This document shows positions 45,576 through 54,013 of a DNA stretch of 64,000 nucleotides, piece by piece. The translations under genes were made by a program, and so were the position numbers. This stretch comes from Chryseobacterium lactis (GTDB lineage: Bacteria > Bacteroidota > Bacteroidia > Flavobacteriales > Weeksellaceae), in NCBI RefSeq assembly GCF_003815875.1, contig NZ_CP033924.1:4836001-4900000 (forward strand), given 5' to 3'. The first letter of the stretch is position 1, and each line of letters starts with the position of its first letter. The notes under the pieces were generated by a model. The model made no database searches, was not told the DNA's origin, and saw only the letters and a program-made list of their open reading frames with translations.

Positions 45576-46634
45576 TTATTTCAATACGTTATCATAAATT
45601 TGATTCAACAGATCTTGTCTCAATTTTGAATTTCTCTGATCCAGCAATATGATAATACCCCACTTCTTAGCTCGGTTGTAGCAGATGATTGAAGATTGTC
45701 CCATAGAATCGCCTGACTTTAAATAAATGGTATTTTGGTCATCCGTGCTGATGTTCAACCCTAATCCCATTTCTCTTTTTTCATCTTTATAATAGATTTT
45801 TTCGGCAATGATAGAGGCTTTCCCTATGGTAGATTCGTTCTTTAAAACTTCTTTTAAATAGGTAACCATATCAGAAGCATTAGATTTTACTAATCCAGCA
45901 GGTGCAGTCACATTCCATGTAAAAAATTCCTGGATACCGCCATTTGGATTGTGAGCCGTCGTTCTGTTTTTTACATTAAAATCTTTAGTGAATGTGTGGG
46001 TCATGTGTAATGGCTTTATTATTTTAGCTCTGATGATCTCATCATAAGATTTACCATACACTTTTTCTAATATTTGTCCCAGTAAAGTATATCCAATCGT
46101 AGAATAACGATATTTACCATAGTCTTTCAGCTCAGTACAATTATTGATGATGGTGGCCAATGTTTTTTCTGTAACACTGCTTACAGGCTGTTGTGGATTC
46201 TGTTCTATTAATTTTCCAAAATCTATATCGGGTAAGCCTGATTGGTGAGAAGCCAGGTCGGAAATTTTAATTTTATTTTTAAGATTACTGTTCAGCACAT
46301 AGCCTTTGGGAAGATAATTGTCTATATAATCATCTAGTTTAATTTTGCGATCAACAACCGCCTGTGCAATTAAATTTGATGTCAGAATTTTAGTAATGGA
46401 TGCAATTTCAAAAATGGAATTTTTATCAATTTCAGCCGTACTTTCTGCATTCAAACGACCATGGGCAATATAGTGTTCTTCATTATTTTTAATAAAACCT
46501 ACACTTATACCGATCTCAGGATTTTTTTGATAACTGACATTGATTATTGAATCAATTTTTTTGGTGATATCCTGTCCAAAAGATAAGTTACTTATTAATA
46601 AAAGTGCTGCTGCGAATTTTAGTGAAGTTTTCAT
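45576..46634 (-). CDS. Serine hydrolase / beta-lactamase-family protein with KSG motif
   Basis: 352 residues from the start at 46634, chosen because it gives a signal peptide (ALLLISNLSFGQ); the longer frame to 46682 would put 16 residues in front. Motifs are Ser79-Ile-Thr-Lys82, Tyr177-Ser-Thr and Lys306-Ser-Gly308, closer to class C enzymes and DD-peptidases than the HxG group elsewhere in this window. It lies 140 bases downstream of a membrane-bound AraC-type regulator on the same strand, which may control it. Confidence 0.83.
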   Translation of the reverse strand: MKTSLKFAAALLLISNLSFGQDITKKIDSIINVSYQKNPEIGISVGFIKNNEEHYIAHGRLNAESTAEIDKNSIFEIASITKILTSNLIAQAVVDRKIKLDDYIDNYLPKGYVLNSNLKNKIKISDLASHQSGLPDIDFGKLIEQNPQQPVSSVTEKTLATIINNCTELKDYGKYRYSTIGYTLLGQILEKVYGKSYDEIIRAKIIKPLHMTHTFTKDFNVKNRTTAHNPNGGIQEFFTWNVTAPAGLVKSNASDMVTYLKEVLKNESTIGKASIIAEKIYYKDEKREMGLGLNISTDDQNTIYLKSGDSMGQSSIICYNRAKKWGIIILLDQRNSKLRQDLLNQIYDNVLK

Positions 46635-46774
46635 TGTATCGATTTTTTTATGTTTAAAAATTATTTCGATACAAATATCCAACAGAACCCAATCTTATGC
46701 GACCGAGTAAAAGTAGTCGACCACATTTGTTGCAAAAAATGCGTACGACTCCTTAAGAAAAGGCGTACGAGTAA

Positions 46775-47929
46775 TTACAAACTACTGATTTGTAAATTAT
46801 TACGATAATAAGTTGGGGTATTTCCAGTGTGCTTTTTAAAAGCCGTATTAAAGGAAGATTTAGAATTAAAACCTACTTCATATAAGATTTCAAGAATAGT
46901 GACTTTGCTTTTTGTGGTATCTTTTAAAATTTCCATAGCACTTTCTATACGATAGGTATTCACGAAGTCATAAAAATGTTGTCCTAGCTGATGATTAATT
47001 AAAACAGATAATTCCCGGGTAGGAATCTGAATATTTTCAGAAATATCCTGAATAGTTACTGAAGGATTAAGAAATGGTTTTTTTTCAATCATATAACTCC
47101 TTAATTTCAGCAGCTCCTCATTGTAGTTATCTTCATTAGCTACTGATTGCTCCTTATTTTTTTCTTCCAAAATAATCTCGGCAACAAGTTGTAATTTTGA
47201 ATCTACATTTCTAAATAATTCAGGGTTGTTTAATGCCTTGAATAAATACCAACAAAATATAAACGGCTGAATTACTAAGATGCCAAATTTGATCCATTCA
47301 GAAATGTATGGATAATCGGAAAATTTGAAAATATTCTTTAAAAGTGCGATTGAATATAAAACAGTAAGCACGACCGTAAACTGAAACAACCAATTATAGG
47401 AATTAAGATGGGTGCCCGCATTATTTTCAAGATATAATTTTTTTGTCTTTCTCAACAGTATAAAAACAGCAATAAAATAAACCACAAACTGAATATGGAA
47501 CAGAATATGAATGAACTGTAATTCTATCATATGCTGACGGTTGATAATAAAATTAATTTTAGAAGAAAGATCTACTGTATAAAAACGGGGCAACAAAACA
47601 ATATTTACTATCAAAAAGGGAAGCAGATGGAAGAAGTATTTAGGTTTAAGCTTAAAATCAGAATAACAAACCGATACTACGTAGAGATAAAAGACAGGAA
47701 TTTGCAAAAATGCCAATGTAGTTCTCAGCATTCCCAGATTTGAGGGACCATCAACTACTAAATTAAATAAAGGCTCGCTAAGATCTACTGCAGCTAATAT
47801 GAGAAAAACAGCAAAAAGAATATTACTTGTTTTGTATTTTGTTTTGACGGTAAGAAGAAAAAAGGCAAGAATTAATGAAATAAATATAGAGATTAGAGTT
47901 ACAATAAGTAATACATTAATTTTATCCAT
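46775..47929 (-). CDS. Membrane-bound AraC-family regulator
   Basis: 384 residues. The first about 235 residues contain six or seven hydrophobic segments. The cytoplasmic C-terminal about 115 residues form an AraC helix-turn-helix pair (VTIQDISENIQIPTRELSVLINHQ, then ILEILYEVGFNSKSSFNTAFKKHTGNTPTYYR). Such 7TM-AraC regulators sense signals in the membrane. The next gene on this strand is the KSG-type serine hydrolase, a plausible target. Confidence 0.85.
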   Translation of the reverse strand: MDKINVLLIVTLISIFISLILAFFLLTVKTKYKTSNILFAVFLILAAVDLSEPLFNLVVDGPSNLGMLRTTLAFLQIPVFYLYVVSVCYSDFKLKPKYFFHLLPFLIVNIVLLPRFYTVDLSSKINFIINRQHMIELQFIHILFHIQFVVYFIAVFILLRKTKKLYLENNAGTHLNSYNWLFQFTVVLTVLYSIALLKNIFKFSDYPYISEWIKFGILVIQPFIFCWYLFKALNNPELFRNVDSKLQLVAEIILEEKNKEQSVANEDNYNEELLKLRSYMIEKKPFLNPSVTIQDISENIQIPTRELSVLINHQLGQHFYDFVNTYRIESAMEILKDTTKSKVTILEILYEVGFNSKSSFNTAFKKHTGNTPTYYRNNLQISSL

Positions 47930-48147
47930 TCTTTACTCTTCTTTATTTATGGTTATCTAATTTTAAAGCTTTTATTGGATTATCAACAGCCTTTTATGAA
48001 CCAAAATCCAATGGATACAAATATAAAAATTAGATTAACATTTTCTGAGTTTTTTTCTATCATAGAAATGTAGACAGCGACTTAATTTTAAATGAGAATG
48101 AAAAGAAATATAAAATTCAGACTAAAAATTTCTAATATCTTATTGAT

Positions 48148-48294
48148 TTACAAACAAATGACATCTTCTTGTTTTTTAGCATTAACATGAAAAGCTGCCA
48201 GATATAAACCTTTGCAGCCGTTCAATTCATTATATGTTTCCAGAATCGTTGACGTATAGAACAAAATATTTTTACCTGATGAAATATCAGAATA
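48148..48294 (-). pseudogene. Coding remnant directly behind the 48295 gene
   Basis: Immediately after the stop of the 48295-49407 gene, in the same frame, 48 more codons run without a stop (YSDISSGKNILFYTST, then TYNELNGCKGLYLAAFHVN, ending EDVICL and TAA at 48148-48150). There is no start codon. Residue composition and codon positions look like real protein. It is best read as the tail of a lost gene; a family was not recognised. The rest of the 365-base gap to 47930 is AT-rich and featureless. Confidence 0.4.
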
Positions 48295-49407
48295 TTAATT
48301 TTGGAATTTTACAAAGTCCAAATAAAAGGTAGGATTCCCTCCGTTAAAAGTAGCCGGCACAACTCCATTTGTTTTACCCGCCAATACAGTGTAGGTTCCC
48401 GGGGCGGCAAAATATAATACCCGGTTTTGATCCCTTGGGAACATAAAGGCAGCCGTATTTGATCCGCAATAACTTCTCCATACATCGCCTACTCCATTGA
48501 TATAAAAGAAATAATCATTACAATCAGAATTAATAGCGACACCACATCTGAAAAAATACCATCCTTTAGCCGGGATTGTCACCTGTATCCCTGTATTCAG
48601 GCCACCGCCACCTGTTGCCCCTGTGTAAGGATTAACCAATGTCCCGGTATAAGGGGTCCAGTTATTTGCAAAAGCCGTGGTAACGGTTGATGACCACGTT
48701 GCTAATCCGTTAGTATCACTCGTCAATACGTATCCCAGCTGTTCAGTACCGTCTTTAATCTGAAGTGCTCCGTTTGTATTGCCGTTATCTATTACAACTT
48801 TCGCATTGGATGCTCCTGTAGGTACGGTGTTGGTTCCCACTAAAAACTTTCCGGTACCATTCACACTTAGATTATTTCCCGCCGTGGCAATATTTGTAGG
48901 CTGTAAAAGAGTTCCACCTAATTTTATGTCTGTACCTGATACGTTAAGACCATTGGATGCAGTTATATTGTTGTTACCTTTATCATCCCATGTAGAATTG
49001 GCTCCGGTAAGTCCTGTATTGATTAATTCCACACTCTGGTTGGCAGGCACTGAAATACTTGTATTTCCATTAATTGTTTCCGGTACCGCCGCATTTACTG
49101 TGATTGTAAAGTTTGTATTATTTTTAATTCTGTAAATACGTCCCTTAAAGTTCCCTGCTCCATTAATTGAAGAAGGAAGATTAAATGTTCCGTTCGCAGT
49201 ACCATTATAGGATACATGAAAATCTGATGAGGTCAAATTATAAGAAGGAGTATTCACTGCATTATAATTGGCAGCTAATGACCCGTTAATATCCATGGTG
49301 GAACCCGGATTAGCTGTATTGACTCCAATATTTCTTGCTTGGGCAAAAGCAATAACCGGACTTAGCGCCATGATTGCAAAAAATAATTTTGTAGAAATTT
49401 TAAACAT
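48295..49407 (-). CDS. Secreted tail-fibre-like/adhesin-like surface protein
   Basis: 370 residues with a signal peptide (ending VIAFAQ). The mature protein opens with RNIGVNTANPGSTMDINGSLA, the standard head of many Bacteroidota surface proteins. A long Asn/Thr/Gly-rich beta-structure region follows, and the last about 125 residues form a C1q/TNF-like jelly-roll candidate (TIPAKGWYFFRCGVAINSD, FYINGVGDVWRSYCG, GTYTVLAGKTNG). Probably an adhesin or matrix component. A cluster of inverted-repeat half-sites lies in its promoter region. Confidence 0.65.
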   Translation of the reverse strand: MFKISTKLFFAIMALSPVIAFAQARNIGVNTANPGSTMDINGSLAANYNAVNTPSYNLTSSDFHVSYNGTANGTFNLPSSINGAGNFKGRIYRIKNNTNFTITVNAAVPETINGNTSISVPANQSVELINTGLTGANSTWDDKGNNNITASNGLNVSGTDIKLGGTLLQPTNIATAGNNLSVNGTGKFLVGTNTVPTGASNAKVVIDNGNTNGALQIKDGTEQLGYVLTSDTNGLATWSSTVTTAFANNWTPYTGTLVNPYTGATGGGGLNTGIQVTIPAKGWYFFRCGVAINSDCNDYFFYINGVGDVWRSYCGSNTAAFMFPRDQNRVLYFAAPGTYTVLAGKTNGVVPATFNGGNPTFYLDFVKFQN

Positions 49408-49475
49408 TGATCATTATTTTAAAAACATTATTAGACTCTGCTTTTTAACATAATGTAAAAATATTAGAATTAATA

Positions 49476-49535
49476 CTACAGGAAATATCACAAGGTGTAG
49501 AAAAAAACTACGGTATTTGTAGAAAATTTTCTACA
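49476..49535. promoter_or_regulatory. Cluster of CTACA/TGTAG half-sites upstream of the surface-protein gene
   Basis: Half-sites are CTACA (49476-49480), TGTAG (49496-49500), CTAC (49508-49511), TGTAG (49518-49522) and CTACA (49531-49535). The last two form a perfect 18-base palindrome at 49518-49535, and 49497-49511 is a second inverted pair with a seven-base spacer. The cluster sits 69-128 bases before the start codon at 49407 and just after the stop of the LuxR-type response regulator gene, which could be the protein that binds here. Confidence 0.5.
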
Positions 49536-49575
49536 TGAAATAACACATTTATTTTGATTTACTCCAGATATATAC

Positions 49576-50190
49576 TTATGAGGTGTAAGCTTCATAAAGC
49601 TTAATAAGATCTGCAAGATTTGTTGTTTTTAATTTGTTATGAATCCTTTTTTTATAAGTACTGATCGTAGACATCTGTATATCCATGGCATTGGAGATTT
49701 CTAGATTCCCATTTCCCTTAACCATTAGCACAAAAATTTCAAACTCCCGTTCCGACAGCTTTTTTATAGAGTCAAGTAAAGAAGGTTGAAGAAGTTTATT
49801 GACAACACCTGCCGGATAATAATGTCCTTCTGCAAACATTTTTTTTACCGCTTCAGAAATCTCGTGTACTTTACTCAACTTATTAATATAGCCATCTGCC
49901 CCTTCTTTGATATACTGCACGGCAATTTCTTCTTCATAAGACGAAAAAACCAATATTTTGATCAGGGGAGCAATAGCTTTAATTTCTGAGATCATCTTTT
50001 TGTTTTTACTTCCAGGCATATTAATGTCCAGAATAATAAGATCATATTTTTGTTGACCTATTTTATCGAGAACTTCCGGATAATTCTCGGCGGTATCTAT
50101 CATCAAATCGGGAATCCGGGACTCTAAGATTAAAACAGTACCCGTTAATACAATATCATGATCATCTGCAATGAGAATCTTTTTAATCAT
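49576..50190 (-). CDS. LuxR/NarL-type response regulator
   Basis: 204 residues. The receiver domain starts KILIADDHDIVL with the phosphoacceptor Asp in LIILDINMPG (about residue 55), then SSYEEE and Lys in NKLSKV. The C-terminal LuxR helix-turn-helix is LSEREFEIFVLMVKGNGNLEISNAMDIQMSTISTYKKRIHNKL (about 145-190). No intact histidine kinase is nearby; the 413-base stretch upstream is a broken sensor gene, so this regulator may be an orphan served by another kinase. Confidence 0.88.
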   Translation of the reverse strand: MIKKILIADDHDIVLTGTVLILESRIPDLMIDTAENYPEVLDKIGQQKYDLIILDINMPGSKNKKMISEIKAIAPLIKILVFSSYEEEIAVQYIKEGADGYINKLSKVHEISEAVKKMFAEGHYYPAGVVNKLLQPSLLDSIKKLSEREFEIFVLMVKGNGNLEISNAMDIQMSTISTYKKRIHNKLKTTNLADLIKLYEAYTS

Positions 50191-50209
50191 CTTTTTTATT
50201 TTTTAATAG

Positions 50210-50623
50210 TCATCTGAAAGAAGTTCCTTTTATTTCATGCCATTCTATGATAATTTTGCGTTCTATCATCTGCAATAGCTGCATTGAGCATAGTTTTTCC
50301 GTAATCTCCAGTAGTGAAAACACTGTCTTTTTCATGATTTCCATAAAAATAAGTAAACCGCTGCTTGCCAAGTGGAAAATTCTTGTATCTAAAAAATGTA
50401 AGCCATCAAGCCTTACAATAGCGTTTTCCTTTGTGAACCCAATAAAGCAGAACCTATCCTCTGTAATATCTTTAATACTATCTTGTGGAAGGTCATTATC
50501 CGTGTTGTAAATCTGAGTGTTATAGCGCTGCGAGTAAAGCGAAAAAAAAGCAAATAAAAAACTAAATATATAAATTTTTTGGTGCAAAACAACTCCTTTA
50601 TCAATACTGTAAAGATAATTCAT
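50210..50623 (-). pseudogene. Truncated, frameshifted two-component sensor (propeller-type) gene
   Basis: The frame starts with a signal peptide and YNTDNDLPQDSIKDITEDRF...NAIVRLDG, the first blade of Bacteroidota hybrid-sensor propeller proteins. At a run of six T residues (coding strand), the frame is lost; in the next frame the family sequence continues as FFRYKNFPLGKQRFTYFYGN and VFTTGDYGKTM until a stop at 50235-50237. The remaining several hundred residues, including the kinase, are gone. The response regulator starts 19 bases downstream. So both a one-base deletion and a large deletion have hit this gene. Confidence 0.7.
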
Positions 50624-50796
50624 TTACACACACAATTTATCACTTACTATTTTTAAATGTAAATGCAAGTACCTATTATTATAAACGGTTGCTGTCTGCT
50701 CAGGAATAATTTTTAAATTTCTGATATCAGTTAAAATTCTATCATTAATTTTAAATTCCTTTAATGGATAAAATTTTAGGGGGAAACGATAGTGCA

Positions 50797-51255
50797 TCAA
50801 TAGAAATGGTAAAGGAAAACAACATCACCTGTATAGGCAGGTTTTAGTTGATCTTTAATCAGCAATTTTGCTTCAACAACTGCCTTTACAGTTCCTTTAA
50901 GATCAGTTACTGATTTTACAGTCGCCTTAAGTTGTACATCACTGTTGACAGGGACGGGTTGTCCGAATTTGAGATTTTCTATTCCGTAATTAATTTCCAT
51001 TTTCACATTTCTCACATCTGCAATCTGCTTCCAGAGATAAGGAATCATAGACAATGTTAAATACCCATGAGCAATGGTTGATTTAAATGGCCCTTCATTT
51101 TCAGCTTTATCTTTGTCTACGTGAATCCATTGATAATCTAATGTTGCTTCTGCAAATCGGTCAATCTGATTCTGGTCGATTCTGTGCCAATCAGAAACTC
51201 CGAGTACCTGGCCTTCAAGAGATTTATACTCATTAAAACTGTTGATAATAATCAT
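50797..51255 (-). CDS. MaoC-like (R)-specific enoyl-CoA hydratase
   Basis: 152 residues, a single hot-dog domain of usual length. The hydratase motif is clear: Asp in LDYQWIHVDKDKA and His in WIHVD, followed by GPFKSTIAHGYLTLSMIP (about 38-72). The family hydrates trans-2-enoyl-CoA to (R)-3-hydroxyacyl-CoA. It stands alone, so the pathway is unknown. A seven-base stem (51333-51339 with 51347-51353) lies in its upstream region. Confidence 0.85.
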   Translation of the reverse strand: MIIINSFNEYKSLEGQVLGVSDWHRIDQNQIDRFAEATLDYQWIHVDKDKAENEGPFKSTIAHGYLTLSMIPYLWKQIADVRNVKMEINYGIENLKFGQPVPVNSDVQLKATVKSVTDLKGTVKAVVEAKLLIKDQLKPAYTGDVVFLYHFY

Positions 51256-51615
51256 ATGATGGTATTACTCCTTACAGGAATTTTATATTTGGGAATAAAA
51301 TATGGATGTTTCACAATCGGCATTTAGAAGAGAAAGCCTTAAAAGCAGGCTTTACCATTTATAATCTTCAAATGTCAGTTTGTGCAGTGATGTCAATTAA
51401 TTTCCAATCTTTCAAAATCCTTAAAAACCTCTCACATTAAGCGAGAGGTTAATGAACATAATGGAAAATAAAAAATAATCTAACTTACATCAATGTTCTT
51501 CAAACAATATATCCAGATACTAAAAGTGTATGGATTTTCATTTGTAAAAAAATATAAAAATATGATACTGATATTGCAATGATATTGTATAACACCTATG
51601 CAATCAAAATTTGAA
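51256..51615. other. Gap between cold-shock gene and MaoC gene
   Basis: 360 bases. It holds the cold-shock gene's terminator (51426-51450) and a short AAAGCCT/AGGCTTT stem at 51333-51353 upstream of the MaoC gene. No gene is visible. Confidence 0.5.
51426..51450 (-). terminator. Terminator of the cold-shock gene
   Basis: Stem AACCTCTC (51426-51433) and GAGAGGTT (51443-51450). On the minus strand it is followed by TTTTTAA, as in a Rho-independent terminator, about 165 bases after the cold-shock gene stop. Confidence 0.65.
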
Positions 51616-51810
51616 TTATGCCAACTTTACGTTAACTGCGTTCAAACCTTTATCACTTTTTTGTACATCGAAAACTACTTTATCATTTTCACGGATCACT
51701 CTTGTCGTTAATCCTGAAGAATGTACAAATATGTCTTTACTCCCGTCCGCAGGAGAAATAAAACCGAAGCCTTTTGCTTCATTGAAAAATTTTACGGTGC
51801 CTTCTTGCAT
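51616..51810 (-). CDS. Cold-shock domain protein (CspA family)
   Basis: 64 residues, a single cold-shock OB fold. RNA-binding motifs RNP1 (KGFGFI, about 13-18) and RNP2 (DIFVH, about 26-30) are intact. It binds single-stranded nucleic acid and melts mRNA structure at low temperature. The 5' untranslated region may be long, as in other csp genes. Directly upstream lies a wrecked DEAD-box helicase gene; helicase plus Csp is a common cold-shock pairing in Flavobacteriia. Confidence 0.92.
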   Translation of the reverse strand: MQEGTVKFFNEAKGFGFISPADGSKDIFVHSSGLTTRVIRENDKVVFDVQKSDKGLNAVNVKLA

Positions 51811-51898
51811 TGTAATTATTATTAAAAATTGTATTTATTTTATCTGTACACTTTACAGATTTTATTTCTTAAATAATCTGAAAGGATTAAAAATCCTA

Positions 51899-52673
51899 TC
51901 AGGTTCTGATATTTTTTAGATCCGGCCTCCAAAATGAGATAGCCGTTGCTTCTGCTCCTGTTCTTCCAATCCGACTACTATAAATTTCCGGAATATTGGG
52001 ACGTTGATGTTGCCGACTGCTTCAATGTTTGCGTTGCTGGCAACACAGGATGAACGGTAACTTCCACAGGATTCTTCATAATCGTTTCTGCAAATTTTCT
52101 GATGCTTACCGGCATTGTAGCAGAAAAAAACAGCGTTTGTCTTTTCTGGGGAAGCAGTTTTAAAATTTTTCTTACATCATTTACAAATCCCATATCCAAC
52201 ATTTTGTCTGCTTCATCCAAAACAAATATTTCAATTTTGGACAAGTCAATATATCTTTGATCTACCAATTCCAAAAGTCTTTCCGGAGTTGCTACCAAAA
52301 TATCCACTCTTTTTCTCAGGGCAGCAAGCTGGCTTCCAGCTGAAACACCTCCAAAAATAGAAAGTTGGGATAATGGTAAATATTTGCTGTAAAGACCAAA
52401 ATTTTCCTCGATTTGTATAGCCAATTCCCGGGTTGGGGTAAGAATTAAAGTTCGTATTTCCTTATGTTCAGGGGTATATTTTTTGAGTAACTGTAAAATA
52501 GGCATTACAAAGGCAGCCGTTTTTCCGGTTCCCGTTTGTGCACATCCTACAACATCCTTACCTGCCAAAATATACGGAATCGCAGAATCCTGTATTTCGG
52601 TAGGTTTAGAATATCCGGCTTCTGTAACAGCTCGGATAATCGGATTAATTAAATTTAAATTTTTGAAACTCAT
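51899..52673 (-). pseudogene. RhlE-type DEAD-box RNA helicase with an internal deletion
   Basis: From the start at 52673 (MSFKNLNLINPIIRAV) the first RecA domain is intact: Q motif region PTEIQ, AQTGTGKT, PTRELA, DEAD and SAT. The open frame then ends at 51978 after TLKQSATSTSQYSGNL. In the neighbouring frame just beyond, NIPEIYSSRIGRTGAEATAISFW appears, which is helicase motif VI (HRIGRTGRAG) and its flank, stopping at 51899. The stretch between (motifs IV and V, about 100-130 residues) is missing. A helicase without the second domain should be inactive. A longer frame from 52775 exists but has no family support. Confidence 0.75.
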
Positions 52674-52775
52674 TATAAAATTCCCCGGCCTTCCGGTAAT
52701 TTGTAAGCAAATCTGTTTATCAGAATTTGAATTGGTGCATGATAAGGATAAACAAAGAATATTCTTTCTATTCAT

Positions 52776-53283
52776 CTTATTACTTGCTTTAGCTGTAACA
52801 ACAACATCAAAATATTATTGATTAACCTGCAATAACGTATCGCTCCTATTGGTAAGATAGGACTTTATAACCTTTACTTTTCACAATTGAAATTAAGACT
52901 ATAAATTGGTAGCTGAAAAAGCAAACTGAAAGAAAAAATTGTGATTTTAAACTATTACAGAGTAGCAAAGGCAGTGACCTGTTTTATAAATGCTCTGCAA
53001 ACCTACAATAAAATAAATTAATAAATTTTCATTTAATTAATTGATTATCAAAAATATATTCGTAGCTTCCGCGGGCTTCCTCTTTATCACAGACAAGAAT
53101 TAAAAACCTCCTCCATTCTTCTCTTCTCCTTACTAATATTGCTTCAATGGGATTCTAATTCAGCTAGTTTAAAGCCTGATTCGAATTTCCATCCTCTACT
53201 TTTAGTACCACAAATCATTGACAGGTAAAGTAAATGGTCTTAGAATTGCAGCTATTAAAAACAATCACACTAAATATAATATT
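52776..53283. other. Gap with a frameshifted small coding remnant
   Basis: About 500 bases without an intact gene. The first 250 are AT-rich and featureless. On the minus strand, 53029-53215 holds two adjoining frames (see separate entry). The plus-strand region just before 53284 would contain the promoter of the DUF892 gene. Confidence 0.4.
53029..53215 (-). pseudogene. Small uncharacterised gene broken by a frameshift
   Basis: One minus-strand frame reads GWKFESGFKLAELESH and stops. One base over, the reading continues NPIEAILVRRREEWRRFLIL, VCDKEEARGSYEYIFDNQLIK, ending at TGA (53029-53031). The two halves join smoothly at ELES/NPIEA, so a single-base frameshift in a gene of about 60-70 codons is likely. 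No family is recognised. Confidence 0.4.
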
Positions 53284-53871
53284 ATGGCAACCAAAACCGT
53301 CACAAAAAAAACAACACCAAAAAAATCAACAGCAGCCAAATCAACTCCGGCTAAAAAAACAACAAAAACACCGGCAAAGAAGAATGCCGCCAAAGAATTG
53401 AAGGATCTGTTTGAAGATGGTCTGAAAGACATCTATTGGGCAGAAAAAGCATTGGTGAAAGCATTACCAAAAATGCATAAGAATGCTACAGACAAAAAGC
53501 TAAAACAAGCCATTGAAAATCACCTGATGGAAACACAGGTTCATGTAAAAAGGCTTGAAGAATGTTTCAAATCCCTTAAAAAAAGAGCACAGGCAAAAAA
53601 ATGTGATGCCATGCAGGGACTTCTTGATGAAGGAAAAAACATCATGGAAGAAACAAAACCAGGATCTGTACGAGATGCAGGAATCATAGCAGCAGCACAA
53701 AAAGTTGAACATTATGAAATTGCAACGTATGGTACCCTTGCTGCCTATGCAAAAGTCCTTAAAGAAAATGTTTGCCTTAAAAACTTTCTGGCAACTCTTA
53801 ACGAAGAAAAGAAATGTGACAAGCTACTTACAAAAGTTGCTGATACAGGACTCAATACGAAAGCACTATAA
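53284..53871 (+). CDS. DUF892 (YciE/YciF) ferritin-like protein with Lys-rich tail
   Basis: 195 residues from the start at 53284. The first 35-40 residues are a basic Lys/Thr/Pro/Ala tail with TPKK, TPAKK repeats, like histone H1 tails. Residues about 40-195 are the DUF892 ferritin-like four-helix domain (LKDLFEDGLKDIYWAEKALVKALPKM, then HLMETQVHVKRLEE and VEHYEIATYGTLAAYAK), with Glu and His residues placed for a di-iron site. Family members respond to general stress. The ATG at 53218 would add a 22-residue head with no family support. A strong hairpin follows. Confidence 0.85.
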   Translation: MATKTVTKKTTPKKSTAAKSTPAKKTTKTPAKKNAAKELKDLFEDGLKDIYWAEKALVKALPKMHKNATDKKLKQAIENHLMETQVHVKRLEECFKSLKKRAQAKKCDAMQGLLDEGKNIMEETKPGSVRDAGIIAAAQKVEHYEIATYGTLAAYAKVLKENVCLKNFLATLNEEKKCDKLLTKVADTGLNTKAL

Positions 53872-53920
53872 CAGGTATCAGAGAAAATGGATAACACAAA
53901 ATTCATTATCTTCAAAATAC

Positions 53921-53968
53921 CATATAAATAATATCCTCCATAGTCTTACGGAGGATATTATTTATATG
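53921..53968. terminator. Bidirectional terminator, perfect 19-base stem
   Basis: Arms 53921-53939 and 53950-53968 are fully complementary, with a ten-base loop. It separates the convergent DUF892 and Crp/Fnr genes. Confidence 0.8.
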
Positions 53969-54013
53969 AATGTACTGTCACAATCAGGCAGCTATAAATT
54001 TTGCTTTACAATG

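Noticed and set aside
52674..52775. Longer N-terminus for the DEAD-box gene
   Set aside because: Family similarity starts exactly at MSFKNLNL (52673); the upstream residues have no match to helicase N-termini.
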